From contig DATLFC010000074.1 of NCBI GenBank assembly GCA_035525015.1, positions 4,948-68,947 of the forward strand: a stretch of 64,000 nt of DNA. Reading direction: 5' to 3'. Under the pieces are notes generated by a model that was not told where the DNA came from, searched no databases, and was given only the letters and a program-made list of their open reading frames with translations. Positions 25,248 to 33,543 of this stretch are shown piece by piece (within the stretch, counting starts at the first letter, position 1; each line of letters begins with the position of its first letter). The stretch is from DATLEX01 sp035525015 (GTDB lineage: Bacteria > Acidobacteriota > Thermoanaerobaculia > Gp7-AA8). A program made the translations under genes and the position numbers.

Positions 25248-26324
25248 TCACTTTTCACTGCGCACGTAACGTCCCCCCGGCAGAGCCCGCACCCATCCGC
25301 CGATCTCCAGCTGCAGGAGTGATTCGGCGACGCCGCCCGCGCTGCGCCTGAGCTGCGCGGCGATCGCATCGATGTGGATCGCCTCGCTGCGCGTCAGCAC
25401 CGACAGCACCTCGCGCAGCGGCTCTGGCGGCTCCTCCGGCTCCCGCCGCCCGGCCCGGAATTCACCCGGCAGCTCTTCCAGCACGTCGTCGATGTCGTGC
25501 ACCAGCTTGGCGCCGTACTGGATCAGCCGATGGGTACCCTCCGATCCCGGCGTGAAAATCGAGCCGGGGACGGCGAATACCTCCCGGCCCTGTTCGGCGG
25601 CCATCCGGGCGGTGATGAGCGAGCCGCTCCGCCCCGTCGCCTCCACGATGATCGTTCCGAGGCAGAGCCCGGAGATGACACGGTTCCGGATGGGAAAGTT
25701 CTCCGGCAGGGGAGGGGTCCCGGGAGCGAACTCGGAGAGCACCAGCTGCTCGACCTCGAGGCGGCGCAGCAGCCTTGCGTTGGCACGCGGGTAGGCGCGG
25801 TCGATGCCGGTGCCGAGGACGGCGATGGTATGGCCGCCGGCATCGAGAGCGGCGTGATGCGCCGCAGCATCGACACCGAGTGCGAGGCCGGAAACGACGG
25901 TCAAGCCGGCGTCGGCGAGCTGCCGGGCCAGCGAACGGGCGGCGTTGATGCCGTACGGCGATGCCCTTCGGGATCCGACGACGGCAATGCATGGGCTGCC
26001 CAGCAGTGCCGCGTCGCCGCGGAAATGGAGAGCCAGAGGCGGATCGATGATCTCGCGCAGCAGAGCCGGATAGGTCGCATCCTCGAGCGTGATCGTCGAC
26101 CCCCGCAGCGCGAGGATCTGGTCGGGCGAGGCGATGGTTAACGGATTCTTTACCACCGTCGCCTGATCCGGCGTTACGCTCAGCAGCGCCGCGAGAAATT
26201 GCGGCGAGGACGCGGCAACGTCCTGGAGAGAGGCGAAATGTTCGCGCAGGAGTCTGCTTCGGCTCGGTGTCAGAAAAGGGACGAGCGAATAAGCGATCAA
26301 ACGATCGCGATTCTCATGTTGCAT
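25248..26324 (-). CDS. dprA: DNA-processing protein DprA
   Basis: A 358-residue protein that loads RecA on incoming single-stranded DNA during natural transformation. The Rossmann-like core shows VVGSRRASPYG, SGLALGVDAAAHHAAL, GTGIDRAYP, NRVISGL and EQGREVFAVPGSIFTPGSEGTH, the full DprA signature set. An N-terminal HhH/SAM-like region and a C-terminal winged-helix (DML1-like) domain are both present, so it is full length. Together with the pilus genes it suggests competence for transformation, but no comEA/comEC are visible here. Confidence 0.95.
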   Translation of the reverse strand: MQHENRDRLIAYSLVPFLTPSRSRLLREHFASLQDVAASSPQFLAALLSVTPDQATVVKNPLTIASPDQILALRGSTITLEDATYPALLREIIDPPLALHFRGDAALLGSPCIAVVGSRRASPYGINAARSLARQLADAGLTVVSGLALGVDAAAHHAALDAGGHTIAVLGTGIDRAYPRANARLLRRLEVEQLVLSEFAPGTPPLPENFPIRNRVISGLCLGTIIVEATGRSGSLITARMAAEQGREVFAVPGSIFTPGSEGTHRLIQYGAKLVHDIDDVLEELPGEFRAGRREPEEPPEPLREVLSVLTRSEAIHIDAIAAQLRRSAGGVAESLLQLEIGGWVRALPGGRYVRSEK

Positions 26325-26385
26325 GGGGTTACGGAAGACGAAACGCGGCGCAACGGCGGAGGCCGGTCAGGTGGGCGCGGTCGAG

Positions 26386-26391
26386 TATAAT
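26386..26391 (+). promoter_or_regulatory. -10 hexamer (TATAAT) upstream of the secreted operon
   Basis: A perfect TATAAT in the 144-base gap between dprA and the TPR lipoprotein. No good -35 hexamer is found 17 bases upstream. The predicted leader is about 70 bases and contains an AGGAG Shine-Dalgarno (26456-26460), so this gene is conventionally leadered. Confidence 0.4.
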
Positions 26392-26468
26392 CGCCCGGCT
26401 TTGCCTCGCCAAGCCGCTCGTGCCGAGGAGCGGTGGTTTCCAACTCCCGAGCCCCAGGAGACCAATCG

Positions 26469-26999
26469 ATGACTGCACGCTCTCTGGCACTGACCCTCCT
26501 GCTGGCCGTCGGAAGCGGAGGGTGCGCGAGCAGCAGCGACCCGGCCACCCTGCAGGAGAGATTCGGCGTCCGGATGGCGAAGATGAATCTCTGGCGCGAA
26601 GCGATGTTCCGTTTCCAGCGCGCCGTGGAGATGAATCCGGAAAACGCCATGGCCCACAACAATCTGGCCGTGGCGCTGGAGGCGAACGGCGATTTCGATG
26701 GGGCGGGGGAGGCATACCGCGAGGCGATGCGGCTCGACCGCTCCAACGAGTACATCCAGAAGAACTACAGCCGTTTCGTCGAGTTCACGACGCGCGAACG
26801 GCGCCGGCAGCAGGAACGCCGTCCGGCGACCCGCACCGCGGCGTCGACGCCCGCAACGTCCAGTGTGGCGGAGCAGCCGGCGGAGCCGGCAGACGCCGAG
26901 CCGGTCGAAGTCGCGCCGGGCGATGCCGGGCCCGAACCGGCGCCGTCCGAACAACCGCCCCCTCCGGCGCCACCGAATCCCCCGGGAGGTTCCTCATGA
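26469..26999 (+). CDS. TPR lipoprotein
   Basis: A 176-residue exported protein. The signal peptide ends VGSGGC, a lipobox-like site, so it is probably lipid-anchored. A TPR pair follows (LWREAMFRFQRAVEMNPENAMAHNN, LEANGDFDGAGEAYREAMR in outline). The C-terminal 60 residues are a Pro/Ala/Glu-rich, probably disordered tail. It heads a three-gene secreted operon with 26996 and 27708. The start at 26469 follows AGGAG; it overlaps the next gene by 4 bases (ATGA). Confidence 0.8.
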   Translation: MTARSLALTLLLAVGSGGCASSSDPATLQERFGVRMAKMNLWREAMFRFQRAVEMNPENAMAHNNLAVALEANGDFDGAGEAYREAMRLDRSNEYIQKNYSRFVEFTTRERRRQQERRPATRTAASTPATSSVAEQPAEPADAEPVEVAPGDAGPEPAPSEQPPPPAPPNPPGGSS

Positions 27000-27688
27000 A
27001 GCGTTTCGCCGTCGTCGCCGCTCTCGCTCTCGCCTCATGGCCGGCCGCTGCCGGCGTGCTGGAGGTGAAGCTGAAGCTCCCGGTCAAACCGAAGCTGCAG
27101 ATCGAGGGCGACGAGCGGATCGCGATCGCGCCGTTCATCATCGCGAGCGACGGGGAGCGGCGGAACGACCGCGCCGCGCGGGTCGATCTCCAGGCCGAGT
27201 TCCACCGCTATCTCCGGAAGCAGCTCAGCAAGAGTACGAAGCTGCGCGTCGTGGATGTCCCGGCCACACGCCTTCCGGGTGTCGATCTTCAGTCGCTCGA
27301 GGCCGCTATCGACTACTGGAGGAGCCTCGGCCTCGAAACCGGCGCCGACTACATCGTGACGGGGTCCGTGGACTTCGACATCAACGACAAGTCGGGATAC
27401 CGGACCGAAGAATTCGTCTCGCCGGCTGACGGACGGACGTTCTACCGGCAGGTGCTCGTCGAGTCGACCGGCTTCATCTTCGACATCGATCTCGTCGTGT
27501 TCGACGCCGACACGGGCGAGAAGGTCGTGGAGGAGAGCTTCCGCGACTTCAAGGAGTTCGACCAGCGGCATTACGACGAGATCCTCGGGCTCTTCGAAAA
27601 TCTCCGCGCCCTGGAGAGTCAGCTGGTCGGGATCTTCGTGCCGCAGGAGACGTCGGCCAGCCGTTACGTATTCAGCAAGAGTCGGTGA
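26996..27688 (+). CDS. Periplasmic protein with CsgG/TolB-N-like fold
   Basis: A 230-residue protein with a signal peptide (MKRFAVVAALALASWPAAAG). The pattern IEGDERIAIAPFII, LRKQLSKSTKLRVVDV, GADYIVTGSVDFDI and DLVVFDADTGEKVVEES alternates strands and helices as in CsgG, FlgO and TolB N-terminal (anticodon-binding-like) domains. No Cys lipobox is present. Function not known; probably an envelope accessory protein for its operon partner, the protease/barrel fusion. The ATG overlaps the lipoprotein stop. Confidence 0.68.
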   Translation: MKRFAVVAALALASWPAAAGVLEVKLKLPVKPKLQIEGDERIAIAPFIIASDGERRNDRAARVDLQAEFHRYLRKQLSKSTKLRVVDVPATRLPGVDLQSLEAAIDYWRSLGLETGADYIVTGSVDFDINDKSGYRTEEFVSPADGRTFYRQVLVESTGFIFDIDLVVFDADTGEKVVEESFRDFKEFDQRHYDEILGLFENLRALESQLVGIFVPQETSASRYVFSKSR

Positions 27689-27707
27689 AGCTGCCGGTGG
27701 AGGCTCC

Positions 27708-30650
27708 GTGAAGCGTTCGATCGCGCTGTGCATTCTTTTTTTCTTCGCCGCGCCGGCGGCATTCCCGTTCGGTCAGAACAAGATCGTCTACGACAAGTTC
27801 AACTGGAGCGTCTACCAGTCGACGCACTTCGACATCTACTTCTATGACGAAGAGCGGGAGGCGTTGCAGCGCGTGGTCGACAGCGCGGAGAGCGCCTACA
27901 TGGAGCTCTCGCAGAAATTCAACTACCAGATATCGAAGAAGATCCCGCTGATCTTCTATCACACGCATTCGGCGTTCGAGCAGACGAACGTCATGCTGAA
28001 CTTCATCCCCGAGGGTGTGGGGGCGTTCGCCGAGCCGGCGCGCAACCGGATGGTGCTGCCGATCGACATGAGCGACGACAAGCTGCACCAGCTCATCCTC
28101 CATGAGCTGACCCACATCTTCGAATTCGAGATCTTCTTCCAGGGCAAGCTCGGGAAGACGGTGGCCGCGAGCCCTCCCACGTGGCTCATGGAGGGGCTGG
28201 CCTCGTTCATGGCCCAGGACGAAGACTCCCGCGACCGGATGGTGCTGCGTGACGCCGTGGTCAACGACCGCGTGCCGGCGATCACGCGCAATCCACAGGG
28301 CTATTTCGCCTACCGCTTCGGCCATGCCGTCTTCCGCTACATGCAGGAGAAGTACGGTTGGGAGGGGCTCCGCGATTTCATCTACGAATACCGCAACACG
28401 CTCGGCAATACAGTCGACCGGGCCCTGCGGCGCGCGTTCGAGGTGGAGCCCGACGAATTCGACACGCAGTTCCGGACGTGGCTGCGCAAGCAATACCTCC
28501 CGGCGCTCGTCGCCAAGGGGGAGCCGCAGGAGTACGGCGAGCCGTTCAAGATCGGCGGGGACATCAATAGCAATGACATCGCGCCGGTGCCCTCGCCGTC
28601 GGGCGACCTTCTGGCGGCCTTCGTCACCTACAAGCAGGACGTCGACGTGGCGCTGTTCAATATCCCCGAGCGGCGCCTGCTGAAGAACCTGACGTCGGGA
28701 TACACCAGCCGCTACGAATATGCGATTGCGCAGTCCTTCACCACGGCCCCCGTCATGGGGCGGGACATCGCCTGGTCGCCGGACGGCGACGCGGTCGCGC
28801 TGTTCGTCCGCCGCGAGCGCGGACGCGACCTGCTCATGATCAATCCGATCACCGGTCAGATCGCCCGCACCGTCTCGATGGACATCGAGCAGCAGCTGGC
28901 CCCGTCGTTCTCACCTGACGGAAAGAAGATCGCATTCTCCGGCTGGGTGGGCACGCAGCCCGACATCTTCATCTACGACCTCGACACGGGCGCCGTCGTG
29001 AACATCACCGACGACCGGTTCTTCGACGGCGCACCGGTGTTCTCGCCCGACGGCAAGTGGTTGATCTATTCATCCGTGGGCGACACGTACGCGAAGCTCT
29101 TCCGGCTGAATCTGGAGAATCCGGCCGAGCGTTATCAGCTCACCACCGGCCAGTGGAACGACATCGACGCCTGGTTCTCGCCCGACGGCAAGCGCGTCTT
29201 CTTCGCTTCCGACAAACAGACCGGCCGCGCCGCGATCGCGGCCGTGCAGATGTTCGAGGCGGCCGACGCCGCCGCGCGGACGGAGGGAGACCCGCCGGCT
29301 GCCGATCCGATGAACTTCGCCGCCTACAACATCTACTCGCTCGATCTGGAGAGCGGCGACCTGCTCCAGTACACCGACGTCATCGGAGGATGCTTCACCC
29401 CGGTCGTCTTCACCGGCGAGAACAACCGCGAGCGGCTGGTCTTCTCCTCCTACTACAAGGGGCAATGGCGGCTGTTCTCGACGCCGACCGACAAACCGCT
29501 TCGGGCGGCGGAAAAGACCGTCCTCGCCTCCGCGCCGGTCGATGCCGAGGCTCGGAGCACGTTTCGCCCGGCTTCCGAGTACTTCATCGACGAGGAGAAG
29601 ATCGCCGCCGCCGGCGGATTCCGGCTTTTCCTCGACGACATCGACGTGAATGCCGGCGTCACCTCCGATCAGATCCCGGTGTCGCGCTCGACGATCTATA
29701 TGAGCGACATGCTCGGGAACCGGCGCTTCATCGCCTCGCTCGACTCGGTGTCGTCCTTCTCGAACTTCGACTTTCTCTATCTCGATCTCCGCCGGCGGAT
29801 GAACTGGGGCCTGCGCATCTTCGACAATCGCTCATTCTTCACCGCCCCCGACTTCGAGCGGGGGCAGATCGAGCGTATCCGGCAGACATACCGGGAGACC
29901 GGCGCGCTCGGCCTGGTCAGCTACCCCTTCACCCGCTACCACAGGGTCGACGCCGGGGCCGGCTACATCAGCCGATCGCTGGCCTTCCCCTTCCAGGTAG
30001 AGGGAGGGATTGCGTTCTTCGAGCGCCGTGATGAATTCCCCCTCGTCAGCTCCACATTCAGCGGCGACACGACGACCTACAAGTTCTTCGGGCCGATCTC
30101 CGGCCGCCGGTACAACCTCAGCGCCTCCTACGCTCCCGACATCGAGGCGGGAGGAACGCTCAGCAACGACTACACGCTGGATTGGCGCGAGTACTACCAG
30201 CTCAGCTCCCGCACGCTCCTGGCGGCGCGGCTGTTCGTCGGGTACTCGAGCGGCAACTTTCCGAACTTCTACTACTTCGGCGGCCTGAACACGCTGCGCG
30301 GGTATCCCTTCCGCTCCATCGTCGGCAACGAGGCCACATTCGCCAATTTCGAGTTCCGCTTCCCCCTGATCGACATCCTCGCCACGCCGTTCATCGTTCT
30401 GCAGCAGGTTCGCGGCGTCCTCTTTTTCGATCTCGGCGCGGCGCGTTTCGCCGGCCTCGATCTCGAGACCGGCCAGCCCTTCCAGTTCATGGAGGGCGGA
30501 CGGCTCAAGCATGGACGAGCCGCTGTCGGCTACGGCTTCTCGTTCAACTTCTGGGGCATGGAACTGCACTGGGACTTCGCCAAGCGCTCCGACGGAAAGG
30601 ATACGGAAGGAAAGTACCGTTCGAGCTTCTGGATCGGTCAGACGTTCTAG
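27708..30650 (+). CDS. Surface fusion: gluzincin-like protease, PD40 beta-propeller, Omp85-type barrel
   Basis: A 980-residue exported protein with signal peptide (about 1-20). Residues 25-270 are a peptidase domain with HELTH (His132, Glu133, His136) and a downstream Glu162 in WLMEGLASF, as in gluzincin/peptidase-MA metalloproteases. Residues 280-640 contain repeated TolB-like PD40 blades (IAWSPDG, PSFSPDGKKIAFSG, PVFSPDGKWLIYS, AWFSPDGKRVFFAS). Residues about 650-980 form a C-terminal outer-membrane barrel; TLRGYPFRS matches the Omp85 (V/I)RGY/F signature. Each part is well known, but the fusion in one chain is unusual. It may display a protease outside or in the periplasm. GTG start with GTGGAGG upstream. 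Confidence 0.88.
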   Translation: MKRSIALCILFFFAAPAAFPFGQNKIVYDKFNWSVYQSTHFDIYFYDEEREALQRVVDSAESAYMELSQKFNYQISKKIPLIFYHTHSAFEQTNVMLNFIPEGVGAFAEPARNRMVLPIDMSDDKLHQLILHELTHIFEFEIFFQGKLGKTVAASPPTWLMEGLASFMAQDEDSRDRMVLRDAVVNDRVPAITRNPQGYFAYRFGHAVFRYMQEKYGWEGLRDFIYEYRNTLGNTVDRALRRAFEVEPDEFDTQFRTWLRKQYLPALVAKGEPQEYGEPFKIGGDINSNDIAPVPSPSGDLLAAFVTYKQDVDVALFNIPERRLLKNLTSGYTSRYEYAIAQSFTTAPVMGRDIAWSPDGDAVALFVRRERGRDLLMINPITGQIARTVSMDIEQQLAPSFSPDGKKIAFSGWVGTQPDIFIYDLDTGAVVNITDDRFFDGAPVFSPDGKWLIYSSVGDTYAKLFRLNLENPAERYQLTTGQWNDIDAWFSPDGKRVFFASDKQTGRAAIAAVQMFEAADAAARTEGDPPAADPMNFAAYNIYSLDLESGDLLQYTDVIGGCFTPVVFTGENNRERLVFSSYYKGQWRLFSTPTDKPLRAAEKTVLASAPVDAEARSTFRPASEYFIDEEKIAAAGGFRLFLDDIDVNAGVTSDQIPVSRSTIYMSDMLGNRRFIASLDSVSSFSNFDFLYLDLRRRMNWGLRIFDNRSFFTAPDFERGQIERIRQTYRETGALGLVSYPFTRYHRVDAGAGYISRSLAFPFQVEGGIAFFERRDEFPLVSSTFSGDTTTYKFFGPISGRRYNLSASYAPDIEAGGTLSNDYTLDWREYYQLSSRTLLAARLFVGYSSGNFPNFYYFGGLNTLRGYPFRSIVGNEATFANFEFRFPLIDILATPFIVLQQVRGVLFFDLGAARFAGLDLETGQPFQFMEGGRLKHGRAAVGYGFSFNFWGMELHWDFAKRSDGKDTEGKYRSSFWIGQTF

Positions 30651-30661
30651 TGTAGTGGCTC

Positions 30662-31711
30662 TCAGGCCGCGCGTGGGTTCTTACGGCGATCGGCGATCGT
30701 CTCGCGCAGGAATCGGAGCAGCGCCTTCTCCTCCATGGAGAGGCCCAGCTTGACCACCGGGCTCCCTTTGCGTGTCTTGCGGAGCGACTCGAACGTCTTC
30801 CCTTCCATGTATTCGTCGAGCAGCCGCGGACAGATGTAGGAAGACTTGCAGACCGCCGGTGTGTTCCCCAGCTGTTCCGCCGTGGCCGTGATGGCCTTGC
30901 GCACGTTGCGCTTTCGTGCGGTCTTCGTCTCGCCCTGCCCCAGCCGGGCCAGGCTGATCGAGCAGAGCAGCGTCCCCGCCCAGGTGCGGAAGTCCTTGGC
31001 CGTGAAATTCTCACCGACGACCGACTGGATGTAGTCGTTCACGTGGCGGTCCTTGACGTCGACGAGGCGGTCTCCCGACTCGAACTTGAAGAGCTCGCCG
31101 CCGCCCGCATGCTTCAGCCGCGCCACGAGCCTGGCCACTTCCGCGTCGCGCACGGCCCGGCGGTGCTTTTTCTTCCACTTCCCGACATAGTCGAACAGGA
31201 GCTTGTCGCCGCTCACTTCGACATGCCTGCCGTGCACCGTGGTGAGGCCGTACGTCGACTCCGACTTCGCGCTCTTGTCGTTGCCGACGCGAAAAAACCC
31301 CTGATCGATCAGGCGCACGATCGCCGCGAGGATGGTTTCGCGGCCGAGTGTCTCGTGTTTCAGGTCTTTCCGAACACGCTGCCGGAGGCGCGGAAGCGAT
31401 TCTCCGAACTCGACGACGCGCCGGAACTTCTCCTCCTCGCGCTGGCTGCGGAAGCGCCAATGATAGAGATACTGGGTGCGTCCTTTCTTGTCGACGCCCA
31501 CCGCCTGCAGCGGCGAGGAGTCGCTGCGCGCAATCCGGACGTTCTTCCAGGCGGGAGGGATCCGGAGCTTCCGGATCTGGGCCAGAGTTTTCTCGCCCGA
31601 TACGGCCATCCGGTCGGCGCTCCGGTAAGAAAACCCCCGTTCCTTCGATCCCTCGCGGCGGATGCCGTGAAGATCGAGGTGCCACCGCCGCTTCACCGCT
31701 CGAGCGGGCAT
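30662..31711 (-). CDS. DNA topoisomerase IB (poxvirus-like)
   Basis: A 349-residue type IB topoisomerase that relaxes supercoils by nicking one strand through a 3'-phosphotyrosine. The catalytic Tyr292 is in KSSYICPRLL; catalytic Arg/Lys residues lie in TLAQIRKLRIPPAWKNV, GYVGKWKKKHRR-like and FTAKDFRTWAGT segments. Bacterial members of this family are viral-like in size and sporadic in distribution. It is convergent with the barrel fusion gene and divergent from the GT39-like gene, with overlapping promoter elements between. Confidence 0.93.
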   Translation of the reverse strand: MPARAVKRRWHLDLHGIRREGSKERGFSYRSADRMAVSGEKTLAQIRKLRIPPAWKNVRIARSDSSPLQAVGVDKKGRTQYLYHWRFRSQREEEKFRRVVEFGESLPRLRQRVRKDLKHETLGRETILAAIVRLIDQGFFRVGNDKSAKSESTYGLTTVHGRHVEVSGDKLLFDYVGKWKKKHRRAVRDAEVARLVARLKHAGGGELFKFESGDRLVDVKDRHVNDYIQSVVGENFTAKDFRTWAGTLLCSISLARLGQGETKTARKRNVRKAITATAEQLGNTPAVCKSSYICPRLLDEYMEGKTFESLRKTRKGSPVVKLGLSMEEKALLRFLRETIADRRKNPRAA

Positions 31712-31728
31712 GATGTTGCCGATTTTGC

Positions 31729-31734
31729 GAGAAT
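31729..31734 (+). promoter_or_regulatory. Putative -10 hexamer (GAGAAT) of the GT39-like gene
   Basis: GAGAAT ends 9 bases before the TTG at 31744. Its complement CATTCT could serve the divergent topoisomerase gene, so the divergent promoters would overlap. Weak match. Confidence 0.25.
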
Positions 31735-31743
31735 GGTGCCCTT

Positions 31744-33543
31744 TTGGAAAGCAACACAGACGCGCCAGGTCCCGTAACCCGTTCGCAGCAGTTGCTCGTG
31801 CTGGCGACGGCGGCGGGCGTCGCCCTTTCCCGCCTTCCGGCGATGTCGCAGACCCTTTGGGACTGGGACGAGGTGCAGTTCGCCATGGCGGTGGAAGAGT
31901 ACGACGTTCCGTCGTATCGACCCCATCCTCCCGGCTTTCCGCTGTTCATTGCTCTGGCGAACATCGCGCGGGCGTTCGCTCCGTCCGACTTTCGAGCTTT
32001 GCAGGCAGTCACGGTGTTGGCGGCGGTCTCACTCTTCCCCCTTCTCTTTTTTCTTTTTCGCGAGCTGCGGTTTCCGTTTGCCACCGCCTGGGGCGGCGCG
32101 CTGCTGACGATGTTCGTCCCGAACGTCTGGTTCTACGGCGGCACCGGATTCAGCGACGTTCCCGCCCTGGCTCTCACGGTTGCGGCGTGCGCGTATCTGT
32201 TGCGCGGAGCGCGCGACCGCACTTCCTTTCTCCTCGGCGCCTTTCTGCTCGGTCTGTCCGCGGCGATGCGCCCGCAGGCGCTCCTCGTCGGAGCCGCTCC
32301 GGCGCTGGTGGCTGCCTGGAAGCGGCGGCACCGCTGGCGCGACATCGTGCTCGCGATCGCCCTCGGTGCGACCACGATCGCCGCCGCCTACGCCGGGGCG
32401 GTGCTCGCTTCGAGCTCCTACGAGGACTATGTCCAGACCGCCGCGAAGCTCCGTGAATACCTCCGGAGCGTCGATTCGTTTCTCAGTCCCGAGCGTCCTC
32501 CTCTCGGCGTCCTGTTCGAGTTCTTCTTCTTCCGCACTCTGCCGGGGGAGCCCTACGGGCGTCTGCTCGTCTACGCGGCCGCGGCGGGGCTCCTCGTCAC
32601 GCTTCTGCGGCGCGAGGGGCGCGTGGTGCTGTTGCTGCTGATGTTCGTTCCGCTTCAGATATTCGCCTGGCTGATGCTCGATTATCACAGCGTGACGCGC
32701 TATGGCGTGATGTTCGCGCCGATGTACGCCGTGCTGGCGGCGGCAGCCGTCATCGGAGTACTGGCCTGGATTCCGGGTCTGGGGCGTGCCGCGGGGGCGG
32801 TCGTCATCGTGCTCTTCGCCGCTTCGTGGGCGCGCTGGACGTTTCCGGCGCTGACGGAGGTGCGGCGGCATGCGTCGCCTCCCGTGCGCGCTGTGATGTG
32901 GCTGAACGAAAACGTCCCATCGTCTTCGATGGTGTACGTCCACGCCAGCTTCACATCGTTCGCGCGGTATTTCATGGGTGGCCGCCCGCACGAGAAGGTC
33001 GAGTCTCCGGCCGACCTCGGATCGGTGCCGGCCGCGGACGATGCGCTGCTCGTGAGCGAGACTTCTTTGCCGCTCCTGAGCGCGCAGCGTTTCGTCCGCG
33101 GGCGCGGCGTCCTGTTCGAGATCGCCCGGCGGCGCTATTTCGAAGTGACGGTGATCCGCGCCGGCGCGTGGGGGGAGTTCGGCGACGGCTGGCACGCAAT
33201 GGAGTGGCATGGCGAGGCTGTCTGGCTCTGGATGGGGGGGCGCTCGGAGATGTCGCTCCCTCCCGCCGCCGGATCGATGAAGCTGTCGCTGCGCCTCGAG
33301 CCGGCGCTCGAGCACGGTCCGCCCATCATCGAGGCACAGCTGAACGGCCAACTCGTGGAGCGCTTCGCGCTGACGGAAACGATGGAGAAGAGCTGGGTCG
33401 TGCCGGCGCGCTCGGACGGCTGGAACGAGCTCGTGCTGACGAGCGATCGGTTCGTGAACCCGCTGCAGGAAGGCATCTCCGCCGACGGCCGCGACCTGTC
33501 GCTGCGGTTGCTCGGCTACGACTGGGTGCCGGCGAAGCGATGA
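31744..33543 (+). CDS. GT39-like polytopic glycosyltransferase with C-terminal extracytoplasmic domain
   Basis: A 599-residue protein. Roughly ten hydrophobic spans precede a C-terminal region (about 470-599) that is beta-rich and probably extracytoplasmic. The first loop contains the GT-C signature DWDEVQFA (compare DWDEMLFL in the next gene) and HPPGFPLF, typical of PMT/ArnT-like proteins using polyprenyl-phosphate sugars. The TTG start at 31744 is chosen because it begins the recognisable N-terminus. The next paralogue starts within its stop (ATGA), so they form an operon. Confidence 0.82.
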   Translation: MESNTDAPGPVTRSQQLLVLATAAGVALSRLPAMSQTLWDWDEVQFAMAVEEYDVPSYRPHPPGFPLFIALANIARAFAPSDFRALQAVTVLAAVSLFPLLFFLFRELRFPFATAWGGALLTMFVPNVWFYGGTGFSDVPALALTVAACAYLLRGARDRTSFLLGAFLLGLSAAMRPQALLVGAAPALVAAWKRRHRWRDIVLAIALGATTIAAAYAGAVLASSSYEDYVQTAAKLREYLRSVDSFLSPERPPLGVLFEFFFFRTLPGEPYGRLLVYAAAAGLLVTLLRREGRVVLLLLMFVPLQIFAWLMLDYHSVTRYGVMFAPMYAVLAAAAVIGVLAWIPGLGRAAGAVVIVLFAASWARWTFPALTEVRRHASPPVRAVMWLNENVPSSSMVYVHASFTSFARYFMGGRPHEKVESPADLGSVPAADDALLVSETSLPLLSAQRFVRGRGVLFEIARRRYFEVTVIRAGAWGEFGDGWHAMEWHGEAVWLWMGGRSEMSLPPAAGSMKLSLRLEPALEHGPPIIEAQLNGQLVERFALTETMEKSWVVPARSDGWNELVLTSDRFVNPLQEGISADGRDLSLRLLGYDWVPAKR

